Assembly (NCBI RefSeq): GCF_000178855.1
Contig: NZ_ADVG01000004.1
Location: 2,649,223 to 2,713,222, forward strand
Source: Ktedonobacter racemifer DSM 44963
Lineage (GTDB): Bacteria > Chloroflexota > Ktedonobacteria > Ktedonobacterales > Ktedonobacteraceae
Length of the DNA stretch: 64,000 nt
Reading direction: 5' to 3'
Part shown: piece after piece, positions 16,637 through 25,085 of the stretch
How positions within the stretch are numbered: position 1 is the stretch's first letter
Layout of the letters: the number at the start of each line of letters is the position of its first letter
Translations under genes and position numbers: made by a program
The notes under the pieces: generated by a model
The model's input: the letters and a program-made list of their open reading frames with translations, nothing else
Databases searched by the model: none
Told to the model about the DNA's origin: nothing

Positions 16637-16887
16637 AAGCTCTTTCAGCCAGAGCACCTATGCCCCTAGAGGGGAGAAAAGCCATCTCTTTCGAGCTAAT
16701 GAACAAGCTAGAGAGGCTACTGTGGTTTCTCTGCGTTGGGTGTCTCCGGTGGGGAGTACATAGTCCTTACCCGTTGGGCATAGCCTTCGAGTAACGCGAC
16801 GATACACAATTTTGTAATTTATATGTATGTGCTGCAAACCTACTGCACATGCAGTCATGCAGTAACTAGATTTTATTGGATCCAAAT

Positions 16888-16932
16888 AAAAAGCGCGGTC
16901 CAGGTCTCCAACGTCGGGAGTTGGCCGCGCTT
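16888..16932 (-). terminator. Rho-independent terminator for the 94-aa gene
   Basis: Reading on the minus strand, the stem AAGCGCGG...CCGCGCTT, with an inner CCAACTCC / GGAG(A) pairing, is followed by TTTTTATTTGG. It lies 16 bp past the stop of the gene at 16948-17232. Confidence 0.8.
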
Positions 16933-16947
16933 AACTCTATCTATGTG

Positions 16948-17232
16948 CTACTCGTTAAATGGTTCCCAGGATTGCCACGCCTTGAAAAGCAAGTCTAATT
17001 CCCCATCACCTAAATTAACCGCTTGCGTTACCGCTGTGGCTGCGCTGGTCGAATTAAACGTATATGTGGTAGTGACAATATCGACACTCCCGTCTGTATG
17101 GAAGCGTGCGAAGGTGGTATAGCGCGTGTCACCTTCAGGGGTAAAATCGTCCTCTAGTTGCACCATGCGAACATGGCGTTCGTGGCCGCTTTCATCCTTG
17201 ACACTCATGTCCTTGATGATTGGATCTTTCAT
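16948..17232 (-). CDS. Small acidic hypothetical protein
   Basis: A 94-aa protein with no signal peptide or membrane segment. The N-terminal half is polar with alternating charges (MKDPIIKDMSVKDESGHERH). The middle (FARFHTDGSVDIVTTTYTFN) looks like beta strands. The start is supported by AAAGGATATC upstream and the end by a strong terminator. I do not recognise the family. Short conserved proteins of this kind can be RiPP precursors or nitrile-hydratase-like leaders, but nothing specific supports that here. Confidence 0.65.
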   Translation of the reverse strand: MKDPIIKDMSVKDESGHERHVRMVQLEDDFTPEGDTRYTTFARFHTDGSVDIVTTTYTFNSTSAATAVTQAVNLGDGELDLLFKAWQSWEPFNE

Positions 17233-17421
17233 CGTTTTAGATATCCTTTCTGTCTATGCGCTCTTATTGGTAATCTCCACGCCAGTATCCCACATCTCAA
17301 CCGCTTGTAACTATGTGTAAATTTGGGAATTCTATGTATGGCTGGGATCAGAATAAATCGGTGAGTGGTCCTTGGGAACGAACCACGTGTCGTTTCCCCC
17401 ATACGTGATTACTCGTAAAGG

Positions 17422-18063
17422 TCAGCAAATAGCTCCGCCTGGAAGCACTTCATCGTCAGGGTACTGTATCGCTACTTCGATAGCCATCTTGGCCGCGCTC
17501 AACACATCCGCATAACTCATTGTTGGCTCTGAAGAATCAGTAATGATGTCCCCTGTATAAGGAACATGTATAAAGCCACCACGTGCGCCGGAAGCCCTGG
17601 TGTAGTGCCGGAGAAGGTAGAAGAGTCCATTGCACAGATACGTGCCAGCAGTGTTGGAAACATAACCGGCTATACCGGTACGTTGCCAGAATGCCTGGAT
17701 TCGTTTAATTGGAAGTCCGGAAAAATAGGCATCCGGGCCTCCCGGAACAATAGGGGTATCGATAAGTTTCTTACCATCGTTATCGGGTATTGAAAAGTCG
17801 AAGCAGTTAATGGCCACTCTTTCTATAGCCATGCCTTTTCTTCCGCCGGCGAGACCAAAAGCAATTACCAGGATCTCGTCATCAAGACTCTCTTCATAAA
17901 GCAATTTGGCATAATCATGTATTCCCTGAACGGTAACAGGCAAGAGATGCAACTGAAGTGATGCGCCGTCAATACGGTAGCTATCAAGGTCTTCAATCAA
18001 GCGGGCCGTGGGATTTGTTTTTTCCTTTCCAAACGGCCCAAAACCGGAAATGTGTACTTTCAT
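17422..18063 (-). CDS. pcp: Pyroglutamyl peptidase I (C15 cysteine peptidase)
   Basis: This 213-aa enzyme removes N-terminal pyroglutamate from peptides in the cytoplasm. The catalytic triad is visible: Glu in GLAGGRKGMAIERVAIN, Cys in SNTAGTYLCNGLFYLLRH and His in GGFIHVPYTGD. The N-terminal KVHISGFGPFGKEKTNPT is the family signature. The length is normal. The start codon overlaps the stop of the gene upstream in an ATGA arrangement (18060-18063), so the two are translationally coupled. Confidence 0.95.
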   Translation of the reverse strand: MKVHISGFGPFGKEKTNPTARLIEDLDSYRIDGASLQLHLLPVTVQGIHDYAKLLYEESLDDEILVIAFGLAGGRKGMAIERVAINCFDFSIPDNDGKKLIDTPIVPGGPDAYFSGLPIKRIQAFWQRTGIAGYVSNTAGTYLCNGLFYLLRHYTRASGARGGFIHVPYTGDIITDSSEPTMSYADVLSAAKMAIEVAIQYPDDEVLPGGAIC

Positions 18064-18509
18064 GTGATAACTAACCTTCCATCTTTTTGTCTGCTCTCGT
18101 CCGTGATAAGTGGATGTACACCTGCATATATTTCTAATGAAGCAGCAGTGATAACATCAACGGCTTCGGCATCGCACGCCGCCTGTTCGGATTCCAGACA
18201 TATATGAATAGCATACTGTTCTTGAGTTTGTTTTGCAACCGTTCTGCCTGGTGTTCCAGAGCTTTTTAGTGTTCCATTTCTGAGAAGGAGGGGTGCAAGT
18301 AAATCAGCAGTAGAAAACTGCCTCTTGCTCGATCTTTGATCGCCTTCGGTTTCTCTCAATACAGGAGCAAGTAAATCAGCAGTCGCAAGCACACCGCTTT
18401 TCACCAGTAAAGCCCTTTTTGCTTGACAAAGAAAGAGCTCCCTTGCAGAGTATTCATAACCACAAATCTCACCACAAAGGAGCTCTCGGTTATGATACCT
18501 GTTTCTCAC
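18060..18509 (-). CDS. Hypothetical protein coupled to pyroglutamyl peptidase
   Basis: A 149-codon frame whose stop overlaps the pcp start by four bases. The segment holds two copies of TADLLAP (VLATADLLAPVLRETEGD and QFSTADLLAPLLLRNG) spaced about 28 residues apart. The C-terminal part (YAIHICLESEQAACDAEAVD) looks folded. The true start may be a GTG within KSGVLATADLL, since the upstream codons look less protein-like. The family is unknown. The tandem motif in a short protein next to a peptidase recalls repeated precursor peptides, but this is only suggestive. Confidence 0.5.
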   Translation of the reverse strand: MRNRYHNRELLCGEICGYEYSARELFLCQAKRALLVKSGVLATADLLAPVLRETEGDQRSSKRQFSTADLLAPLLLRNGTLKSSGTPGRTVAKQTQEQYAIHICLESEQAACDAEAVDVITAASLEIYAGVHPLITDESRQKDGRLVIT

Positions 18510-18629
18510 CGCTTCCCCAGCGGCAGCCCCCCACCAGGGAAGCGAGGGTGCTGCCCGGAGCGAGAGGAGGAGCGTCCTATCCCCACCATGTCCACGTCCT
18601 GCTCATATGACGCTCCTTCTGTGTGTAGG

Positions 18630-19349
18630 TTAGGAGGAGCGACCGTGGAGAGTGGTGGGTTGGCCGGCGGCATAGAAGTGACTGAGGGCGGTATAGGTCT
18701 GCTGGTTGATGTGCAGGGTCATGGCAGCCTGGACGGGGTCGTTTGGGCTATAGAGCAGGGGGAACCAGGTTTCCTGATCCTGAAGAGGACCGCTGGCTTG
18801 TGTTGCTGAGGGGGGCAGGGTATTGGCATCTGCTGCTGTTGTTGCTGCGTCATATTGTTGCACCTGGAGTTGGATAGTTGGTGGTGGTTGATCTGGTGCT
18901 GCAATCAGATGGGCGGCATAGCTTTTGCAGCCGACGAAGAACCACAATTGAAAGTCGGCAATGATGTGTCCCATGGCGTCTGGAATTCGTTGGTCCTCCA
19001 TGATGGTGATCTGCTGATCGAAGCAAGAGCCGCTGCCATGCTCCCGGCTCTCTAGCGGGGTGTGAGGGCGGAGTGGAAGGACGCCGTTGCAGGTTGCAGG
19101 TGATGGGTGCTGGGCACAAGGACGAGAGTCATAGCTCTGGGTAGTAGTTGCCCCTTGGTGGGTATGCCCATCACGTGCGAAGGCGTTCGCCGCGTCCATG
19201 GTGCTTGTGGGAGCGGGGGGAGGAATGGTCACGCGCGGGTGGGCATTCTGGTTTGCCATGGTGTTCATGGTCGACCAGAAGATTCCCAGGATGAGTAGTT
19301 GGAGGAGGAGGACGAGTGCCAGGAGTCCAGGCAGGAATCATTTCTTCAT
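18630..19349 (-). pseudogene. Exported hypothetical protein with a stop at codon 4
   Basis: The frame from ATG 19349 (behind AAAGGAG) reads MKK, then TGA (19338-19340), then FLPGLLALVLLLQLLILGIF, a clear membrane signal or anchor, and continues to 18630. The intact paralogue (35862-36294 joined to 19890-19583) has a similar N-terminal hydrophobic segment, so TGA probably replaced a Trp codon. A shorter product could start at 19268 (212 aa), but it would lack the signal. Conserved parts are YDSRPCAQHPSPATCNGVLP, SCFDQQITIMEDQRIPDAMG and FQLWFFVGCKSYAAHLI. The function is unknown; extracellular location is inferred. Confidence 0.6.
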
Positions 19350-19582
19350 GTACTCTATGCTCCTTTCGAGTGGGGTGTTTTTTTGACACTGGAAGGTGTG
19401 TATGTTGTTGTGTGTTCCATGTGCGTTATGTGCTCTCCAGCGGCGCGGGTGAGCATTAGTGGGTATGTGATCTTCATTTTTTTTCAGGGCCTGACCTTTC
19501 TGATGTGCTGGTTGGTCTGGTTGGTGTATGCACATGGTTCGCTCCCGCGTGATGAGCAGGAATACGCAGGAGCGAGCGGTGC

Positions 19583-19890
19583 TTAGGAGTTCTGCCCATT
19601 GATGGTGATGGGTTGGCCGTTGGCATAGTAGCCACTGAAGGCAGTAAAGGGTTGCTGGTTGACGTGCAGGATGGCTGATGCCTGGACGGGGGCATCTGGA
19701 CTGAAAAGCAGGGGAGACCAGGTTTCCTGCTCCTGGAGAGGACCAATGGCTTGTGTGGCTGAAGGGAGCAGCTTATCTTCATCTCCGAGATGCCAGAAGA
19801 ACTGGGTAATCCCATTGAGAATGCCGCTGCCATCATACTGATCCACCTGGAGTTGGAGCGTTGGCTGTTGCCCATTTGCGCCAGGCCTGG
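19583..19890 (-). pseudogene. C-terminal half of a gene split by MITE-linked inversion
   Basis: Codons for RPGANGQQPTLQLQVDQYDG through FSGYYANGQPITINGQNS and stop. It is a paralogue of the 3' half of the gene just downstream (18630-19349). The matching 5' half lies on the plus strand at 35862-36294. Joined at the shared 8-bp repeat TCTTCTTG they give 741 bases, 246 aa, in frame, reading SYAAHLLARPGANGQQPTLQ. The present piece has no start or signal peptide. Confidence 0.85.
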
Positions 19891-19898
19891 CAAGAAGA

Positions 19899-20059
19899 GG
19901 TAGTGTTGCAAAAAATTTAAAGCTCAGCAAATTGAAGCGCACTCGAACATCTCTCGTCAGGAAAAGATGCAGAACATGCACCTTTTCTCTGTGACAATGC
20001 TTCTTGTGCCGTCATTCCCCGCTCCATTTTCTCAGCTCAAATTTTTTTGCAACACTACC
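19899..20059. mobile_element. 161-bp MITE, family A, copy 2 (inversion breakpoint)
   Basis: Inverted ends GGTAGTGTTGCAAAAAA / TTTTTTGCAACACTACC. By eye it is identical along its length to the reverse complement of the copy at 36295-36455. Left flank CAAGAAGA (19891-19898) is the reverse complement of the left flank of that copy. Right flank is a truncated IS6 transposase. Confidence 0.9.
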
Positions 20060-20559
20060 CAGGAACCTCCTGGTATGTAGATGAGACCTACCTGAAAGTG
20101 CATGGCAAATGGTGTTATTGGTATCGGGCAATTGATCACGATGGCAATTTGGTGGATTCCATGTTGAGCGAGAAGCGGAATATGGCAGCAGCCAAACGAT
20201 TTTTCCAGCAAGCAGTTGCAGTGGTTGGCTCTGTCCCTGATCAAGTGACGACTGATGGTCACACGTCCTACCCGCGAGCCATCCGCGAGATGATGGGTCA
20301 GGATGTGCGGCATCGGACTAATAAGTATCTTCATAACCGTCTGGAGCAAGATCACCGTGGCATCAAACAACGGTATTATCCTATGCGCGGCTTTGGAACC
20401 ATTGAAGCAGCGGCACGCTTTTGTTGTGCTTTCGATGAGTTGCGCAACTCTCTTCGGCCTCGCTGCACTACGGGAGAGGTGGTTTCTCTCCTGAAACAAC
20501 GACAGGTTTTCCTCCAGCGTCTGGGAGCCCTCCAGACACTGCTACAAGCAGTCTCATAA
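20060..20559 (+). pseudogene. IS6-family transposase, N-terminus missing
   Basis: This fragment starts inside GTSWYVDETYLKVHGKW directly at the MITE edge and runs to a normal stop. The catalytic Asp, Asp and Glu (LEQDHRGIKQRYY) are all still present, but the zinc finger and helix-turn-helix are gone. It is close to the transposase at 2790-3530. A degenerate right end (ATCTCAGATCTGACAGAACC, about 20612-20631) follows. The missing front is not found at the other inversion breakpoint, so a deletion came first. Confidence 0.85.
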
Positions 20560-20801
20560 GCCAGTGATGCAGAGGTAAACAATTCCCATGAGTCCGGTAC
20601 GCTTTTCTGTGATCTCAGATCTGACAGAACCAAACGTCAATCCATCGACAATTTTGCTTTAATGGTTATTGCTCAAATTATAAGTATAGTCCTAATGAAC
20701 CATCAATGCATTGGTCAATTTGGATGCATGATGCGCCTGATAACGTAGCCACCACCAGGGTTAGGTGCATTATTCCATCTCAAGGAATAAGTAGAGAGAG
20801 T

Positions 20802-21161
20802 TTACCCGAGGTCACTCAAGATCTTGTATTCCTCCTCGCCTGAGTGCTTGGGATCTTGCACGAACCGACGAATAACCTCCAGATGCTTCCCACGCACAAG
20901 CTCCCGTACAATATCCCCATCCGCATCTGGTTGCTGTTTAATGAACGAAAATACCACTGTATCGTCTGCATCGGGTGTTTCACTTAGGACGTTCAGCAGG
21001 TCTATGGCTAGATAGCGGTATTTGCTCGCGCTATCTGGGTGAAGTGGGAGTCGCCAATCGGTCCAGGTGCGATCAGGTTCTGGCCTGTGAATGCGGTTGT
21101 AGATCAGAGCAGCCACGGTCTCGGTCCAGGCCGCGCTAAGATATGTCTTGCCCATGCGCAA
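20802..21161 (-). CDS. Hypothetical cytoplasmic protein
   Basis: A 119-aa protein, mostly helical and acidic (SETPDADDTVVFSFIKQQPDADGD), with no membrane segment. It overlaps the small membrane protein upstream by 26 bp in another frame. A later ATG (MGKTYLS) would shorten the overlap. The two genes probably form one transcript. The family is not recognised. Confidence 0.55.
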   Translation of the reverse strand: MRMGKTYLSAAWTETVAALIYNRIHRPEPDRTWTDWRLPLHPDSASKYRYLAIDLLNVLSETPDADDTVVFSFIKQQPDADGDIVRELVRGKHLEVIRRFVQDPKHSGEEEYKILSDLG

Positions 21162-21327
21162 GCTCCTCCTGTTCTCTTTGCCATCGATTGATGGCCCTTC
21201 GCCATTGATAAATATGTATCAAATTTATAAGTGTGTTGGCCGCGAAAGCACCGACCAGCACCGCTAGTATCACCTTAGAGTATTGCACGATGAACGTTTC
21301 ATCCATCTCTCCCCCTTCATAGGACAT
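21136..21327 (-). CDS. Small single-pass membrane protein
   Basis: A 63-aa protein with one hydrophobic helix (VILAVLVGAFAANTLINLIHIY, about residues 18-38) and a basic, charged C-terminal tail (QWRRAINRWQREQEELAHG). It precedes the 119-aa gene on the same strand with overlapping ends. The N-terminal MSYEGGEMDETF suggests an alternative start at the second Met. The function is unknown. Confidence 0.55.
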   Translation of the reverse strand: MSYEGGEMDETFIVQYSKVILAVLVGAFAANTLINLIHIYQWRRAINRWQREQEELAHGQDIS

Positions 21328-21394
21328 ACGTTCTCTCTTGCTCTATAATAGAGTCAACGTCTATGCCATCGACCAGGCAACGAAAGGACTACCT

Positions 21395-21778
21395 ATGTCT
21401 ACCGATCCCAACCAGGAATTCTTAACGAGCGAGCTGCGCACAGCCATGCAGACCGATGAAGCAAACGGCGACCAGCATGAGGAAAAGCTCGTGTTTCTGC
21501 ACTACTACCAGGCCATGCTCCAGGCCATACTTGATCTCCAGCTCTGCGAACAAGACGCTGGGAAAGATCTCACACTATTGAAAGCACGAGTTAACCGGCT
21601 TATGCGCCAGGCCAAAAGCTATATCGTCACCGTTGACGCGCTTCCCTATGAGCGCGTTCAAGCGCTCTTTGGAGAGACGCGTACCCTCTTTGGCAACATG
21701 AAAGATTTGTGTGCTGACTGTTTAGCAGCGCTTACCCGGTCGATTCGCGAAAACTTTAAAGCCCTTCGTGAAGCGTAA
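21395..21778 (+). CDS. Helical hypothetical protein
   Basis: A 127-aa all-helical protein (STDPNQEFLTSELRTAMQTD ... NMKDLCADCLAALTRS). Start 21395 is chosen because AAAGGA precedes it and the codons upstream look non-coding. It is divergent from the two genes on its left. It contains a CADC pair and several Leu/Ala heptads but no recognised domain. An IS6 element begins about 50 bp past the stop. Confidence 0.55.
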   Translation: MSTDPNQEFLTSELRTAMQTDEANGDQHEEKLVFLHYYQAMLQAILDLQLCEQDAGKDLTLLKARVNRLMRQAKSYIVTVDALPYERVQALFGETRTLFGNMKDLCADCLAALTRSIRENFKALREA

Positions 21779-21829
21779 TCGTAACTCGTTAACGGGGGCT
21801 GTGTTGCAAAAAAACGAGGCAAAAGGCGG

Positions 21830-22737
21830 GGTTGTGTTGCAAGAAAAAAGTTGATCTGGTAACGTGGGCGGAAACAAGCCAGAGAGGCCCCCGTTATGAC
21901 AGATCAGTACCCATTCAAATGGCGTCACTTCCAATCCGACATCATTCTCCTGTGCGTACGATGGTACCTTCGCTCTGCTTTGAGCTACCGGGATCTGGAA
22001 GAAATGATGCGTGAACGAGGGCTGCGTGTCGATCATACGACCATCTACCGCTGGGTGCAGCACGACGCTCCAGACCTCGAAAAGCGGTGTCGACCTCACC
22101 TCAAAGCCACCAATGACTCCTGGAGAGTGGATGAAACCTACATCAAGATCAAAGGAACATGGACGTCCCTCTACCGGGCGGTCGATTCACAGGGGCAGAC
22201 ACTGGAGTTTCTCTTGAGTCCGACACGCGATGCCGAGGCTGCCAAACGTTTCTTCCACAAAGCGCTGCATATTACCGCTGATTCAGCTCCTCAAGCTCAT
22301 CCGATTGAGGAACAGGTGACCAAGCCCACGGTGGTGGCGCTCCCCACCACTCTAACCTCTCGGGTGATCAACGTCGACAAGAATGCAGCTTACCCCAAGG
22401 CTATTGCAGAACGCAAAGCCATCGGGGCACTTGCCACCTCTGTCGAACTGAGGCAGGTCAAATATCTCAATACCCTCGTTGAGCAAGACCACCGTTGTAT
22501 CAAGCGCTTGGTCAAACCAGGGATGGGCTTCTTTTCCTTTGAGACAGCGCGGCGAACCTTACAGGGCTATGAGACGATGCATATGCTTCGCAAGGGGCAG
22601 GTACACAGTGTGGGAAAAGGTGACATCAAAAAGCAAGTCACCTTTCTCGCCCGTCTGTTTGGGGTGGCAGTCTAAGCCTAGCAAGAGAAAAGAGCTTCCT
22701 CGCTCATTTGGTCTTTGAGTGTTTTTGCAACACAACC
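21830..22737 (+). mobile_element. IS6-family insertion sequence with doubled left end
   Basis: The right end GCAACACAACC (22727-22737) pairs with GGTTGTGTTGC at 21830. A second end-like sequence GGCTGTGTTGC starts 33 bp further left at 21797. The ends resemble those of the family A MITEs (GGTAGTGTTGCAA), so this transposase or a close relative could be the one that moves them. No 8-bp target repeat is found with either left end. Confidence 0.8.
21896..22675 (+). CDS. IS6-family transposase (IS26-like branch)
   Basis: A 259-aa DDE transposase. An N-terminal helix-turn-helix (SYRDLEEMMRERGLRVDHTT, IYRWVQ) is followed by the catalytic Asp in WRVDETYIKIKG, Asp in VINVDKNAAYPKA and Glu in TLVEQDHRCIKRLVKPGMGF. 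Compared with classical members it has an insertion of about 20 residues (SAPQAHPIEEQVTKPTVVA) before the second Asp. It is intact. Confidence 0.92.
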   Translation: MTDQYPFKWRHFQSDIILLCVRWYLRSALSYRDLEEMMRERGLRVDHTTIYRWVQHDAPDLEKRCRPHLKATNDSWRVDETYIKIKGTWTSLYRAVDSQGQTLEFLLSPTRDAEAAKRFFHKALHITADSAPQAHPIEEQVTKPTVVALPTTLTSRVINVDKNAAYPKAIAERKAIGALATSVELRQVKYLNTLVEQDHRCIKRLVKPGMGFFSFETARRTLQGYETMHMLRKGQVHSVGKGDIKKQVTFLARLFGVAV

Positions 22738-22740
22738 GAT

Positions 22741-23064
22741 TTAGCGGCGTAGGGACAGTGGCAGGAGCAGGAAGAGCACGAAGACCAGCGCCCCCCCTCC
22801 GATCAGGGCAAGGCCTGCTACAGGATTTTTTGCCTGACCGGTAACTAGTAGATAGATTCCCGCGGCACAGGCAAGAAAGCCTATTGTCCCCATACGGACC
22901 TGAAAACGACTGAGACGGCGTCTCCGCTGGTAGGTTAATCGCTGGTGTGCCCTCCCCTGACCCTGAGGATACCCCGGTTGAGGAGGATACTGACCTTGAG
23001 GATATCCCGGCTGAGGAGGATATCCCGGCTGAGAAGGAACATTAGACTGATGGGGATCGCGCAT
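22741..23064 (-). CDS. Membrane protein with Pro/Gly/Gln-rich N-terminal repeats
   Basis: A 107-aa protein. Residues 1-40 are repeats of PPQPGYPQGQ type (GYPPQPGYPQGQYPPQPGYP), then a basic patch (YQRRRRLSRFQVR), then two hydrophobic helices (IGFLACAAGIYLLV and AGLALIGGGALVFVLFLLL). Such repeats are common on the cytoplasmic side of small bacterial membrane proteins. The stop codon lies three bases from the IS6 element at 22737, so the gene is complete. The function is unknown. Confidence 0.7.
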   Translation of the reverse strand: MRDPHQSNVPSQPGYPPQPGYPQGQYPPQPGYPQGQGRAHQRLTYQRRRRLSRFQVRMGTIGFLACAAGIYLLVTGQAKNPVAGLALIGGGALVFVLFLLLPLSLRR

Positions 23065-23234
23065 GCAAAACTCCTACATTGGTGAGCATTGATGGTTTTC
23101 TTTTGCGCTAGCATATCTTTTTTCTCGATGGGTGTCAATTAGTAGATAAAATTGCTCAAGGCCGGATTTGGATGTAGTTTATCGTTTAAAATGGGTCTTC
23201 CTTTCTTTTTCGTGTCTGGTGAGATTGTTTCTTC

Positions 23235-23400
23235 ATGAACACCAAAGAACTGAGGGTGAGTGTGGATACAGTGCGGTGTTGGCGCATGCGCTGGATTGGT
23301 TGGCAGAGGCTCACGCTCGATGACTTCTCCATCATCGAACGACGCAGTGATACTCCCCGACCGGGGCGACTCTCTCAAATTACAGCGGAGCAATTCTGTC
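23235..23400 (+). pseudogene. IS630-type transposase N-terminal remnant
   Basis: A short frame with ELRVSVDTVRCWRMRWIGW and RRSDTPRPGRLSQITAEQFC, the helix-turn-helix and linker pattern of IS630-family transposases. It is cut off by the IS6 element that starts at 23401. No matching remainder was found beyond the right end of that element. Confidence 0.5.
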
Positions 23401-23449
23401 GGTATTGTCAACTTGCTGAGCGGCTAAACTTTCTGGTAGACGAATAGCC

Positions 23450-24098
23450 ATGAAAACACAGGCATCTGCATCCCTCTACAAAGGCTTTCGCTTTCCGTCT
23501 GAGATTATCGGCCACTGCATCTGGTTGTATTTCCGCTTTTCCTTGAGTTTCCGTGATGTCGAAGAGATGATGGCAGAGCGTGGGGTCGTGTTGACCTACG
23601 AAACTATTAGACAGTGGTGTTTGAAATTTGGCCAGACGTACGCCAATGAGCTGAAACATCGTCGCCCGAAAACGGGAGACAAGTGGCACTTGGATGAAGT
23701 ATGCCTCAAGATCAACGGGAAAACGCACTATCTCTGGAGGGCCGTGGACCAGGATGGCAACGTGCTCGATATCCTTGTCCAAAGCCGACGGAAAAAACAA
23801 GCGGCGAAACGCTTCTTTCGGAAGCTCCTCAAAGGGCTCCAGTACGTCCCGCGTGTGATCATCACAGATAAACTGAAGAGTTATGGAGCAGCGAAACGTG
23901 AGATCCTGCCTGGTGTGGAGCATCGCCAGCACAAAGGGCTCAACAATCGAGCGGAAAACTCCCACCAACCCACGCGGCTGCGTGAAAAGAAGATGCGGCG
24001 GTTCAAATCAGCCAAGCAGGCCCAACGCTTTCTCTCTGCTTTCGATCCCATTGCTGGGCATTTCCAACCGCGACGTCACCGTTTGACTGCCGGGGAAT
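23450..24098 (+). pseudogene. IS6-family transposase, 5' part (split by Tn7-like insertion)
   Basis: It holds almost the whole transposase, including WHLDEVCLKING, IITDKLKSYG and NRAENSHQPTRLREKKMRRF. The native C-terminus (EYRTLLQDRLQTWKEVTGAKRVA) is now at 29103-29170. The present frame runs on into the transposon and stops at 24163 after about 20 foreign residues. All three catalytic residues remain, so activity cannot be excluded. Confidence 0.88.
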
Positions 24099-24234
24099 TG
24101 GTAAATTCCCTACGAAGTGAGCAGGTCTGGCCCTCAAATGTGGGAAATTGCCCTCAATCTTGAGCAATGAGACAAAATTTCCTGGACAAAACTGCTCCTC
24201 ATCTGGCTTCTTTATCGACGTTTTTGTAAATTGA

Positions 24235-24287
24235 AGTGGAAATCACGGGATGAAATGGTTGAGCCATTTCATCCCGTGATTTCCACT
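24235..24287 (-). terminator. 24-bp perfect hairpin after the cargo gene
   Basis: Arms AGTGGAAATCACGGGATGAA(ATGG) and the complement, loop TTGAG. It lies 23 bp past the stop of the cargo gene at 24310. No strong T-run. Probably the transcript end of the transposon operon, and it may also block transcription entering from outside. Confidence 0.65.
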
Positions 24288-24309
24288 CTGGGGAGCGTTC
24301 GTACAGGGA

Positions 24310-25005
24310 TTACTTTCTTGGGAGACCTTTCAGATACTGAACCATAGCTGTCGCCGGATAATCCCCAGAGATGCCATCAGAACAGGGGGATAGGCAAACG
24401 GAATAAGAAGGAGGAGGTGGCCCGGTAAAATCGTGTTTGTCTACGACAAGAGCCCGTCTTCGATCAATGATCGTCATTGTACAACTTCTCTGGTAGAAAG
24501 GGATACCTTTGATGATGTCGCTCCCAACCTCAACTTTTCTACAATCCAGCAACAAAATGGTTCCAACCTGGTCGGGTGTGGTTGCCAGCATGTCTGCTGG
24601 AAGGAGATAGGAGATAGGCAAGCTGAAGGAATGAGGGTCTTCAAGAATCTCGGTATCGATTTGATGTGTTGTCTGATTGATAACAAGGAGTTTCCCAACA
24701 AGATAGGGTGAGTAGGGAGGGCCAGGATCATGCGCGTTGAGATTTGCCGCGAGAGAGAGCAGAGCAGTAGCATTGGCGGTAGCCGTCGCAATAGCCTCAG
24801 TGGCTTGCGCCTCTTGTGTTGCTCCAGCGTTGGCAGTGGCTCGATCTTTCTCGAATTGAGTGGCTGTTTGTGTTGCCTGCTTGTTGTTCTGTTGGGTGAG
24901 TGGAATGGATATACCCACGATGAGGCCGACAACACTACCTACACAGACCAAGCCAACAACGAGCAGAAGCCAGGGAGAAGGTCTTTTGCCGGTTTTTGGA
25001 GTCAT
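24310..25005 (-). CDS. Membrane-anchored exported protein (transposon cargo)
   Basis: A 231-aa protein. Residues 14-36 form one transmembrane helix (LLLVVGLVCVGSVVGLIVGI), followed by an Ala/Thr-rich helical stalk (residues 40-85, many ATAxA units) and an extracellular domain with three or four Cys. The topology is N-in. It sits 80 bp downstream of tnsC on the same strand inside the transposon, so it is cargo or an accessory gene. No enzymatic motif is seen and the function is unknown. Confidence 0.7.
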   Translation of the reverse strand: MTPKTGKRPSPWLLLVVGLVCVGSVVGLIVGISIPLTQQNNKQATQTATQFEKDRATANAGATQEAQATEAIATATANATALLSLAANLNAHDPGPPYSPYLVGKLLVINQTTHQIDTEILEDPHSFSLPISYLLPADMLATTPDQVGTILLLDCRKVEVGSDIIKGIPFYQRSCTMTIIDRRRALVVDKHDFTGPPPPSYSVCLSPCSDGISGDYPATAMVQYLKGLPRK

Positions 25006-25085
25006 TGGGTGACTTTCCTTTCCATTAAAGCGTTTTTCCTCATTCGAAGGGAGGAAAGAGCAGAATCATGCTTTCCTTGTCTGAT

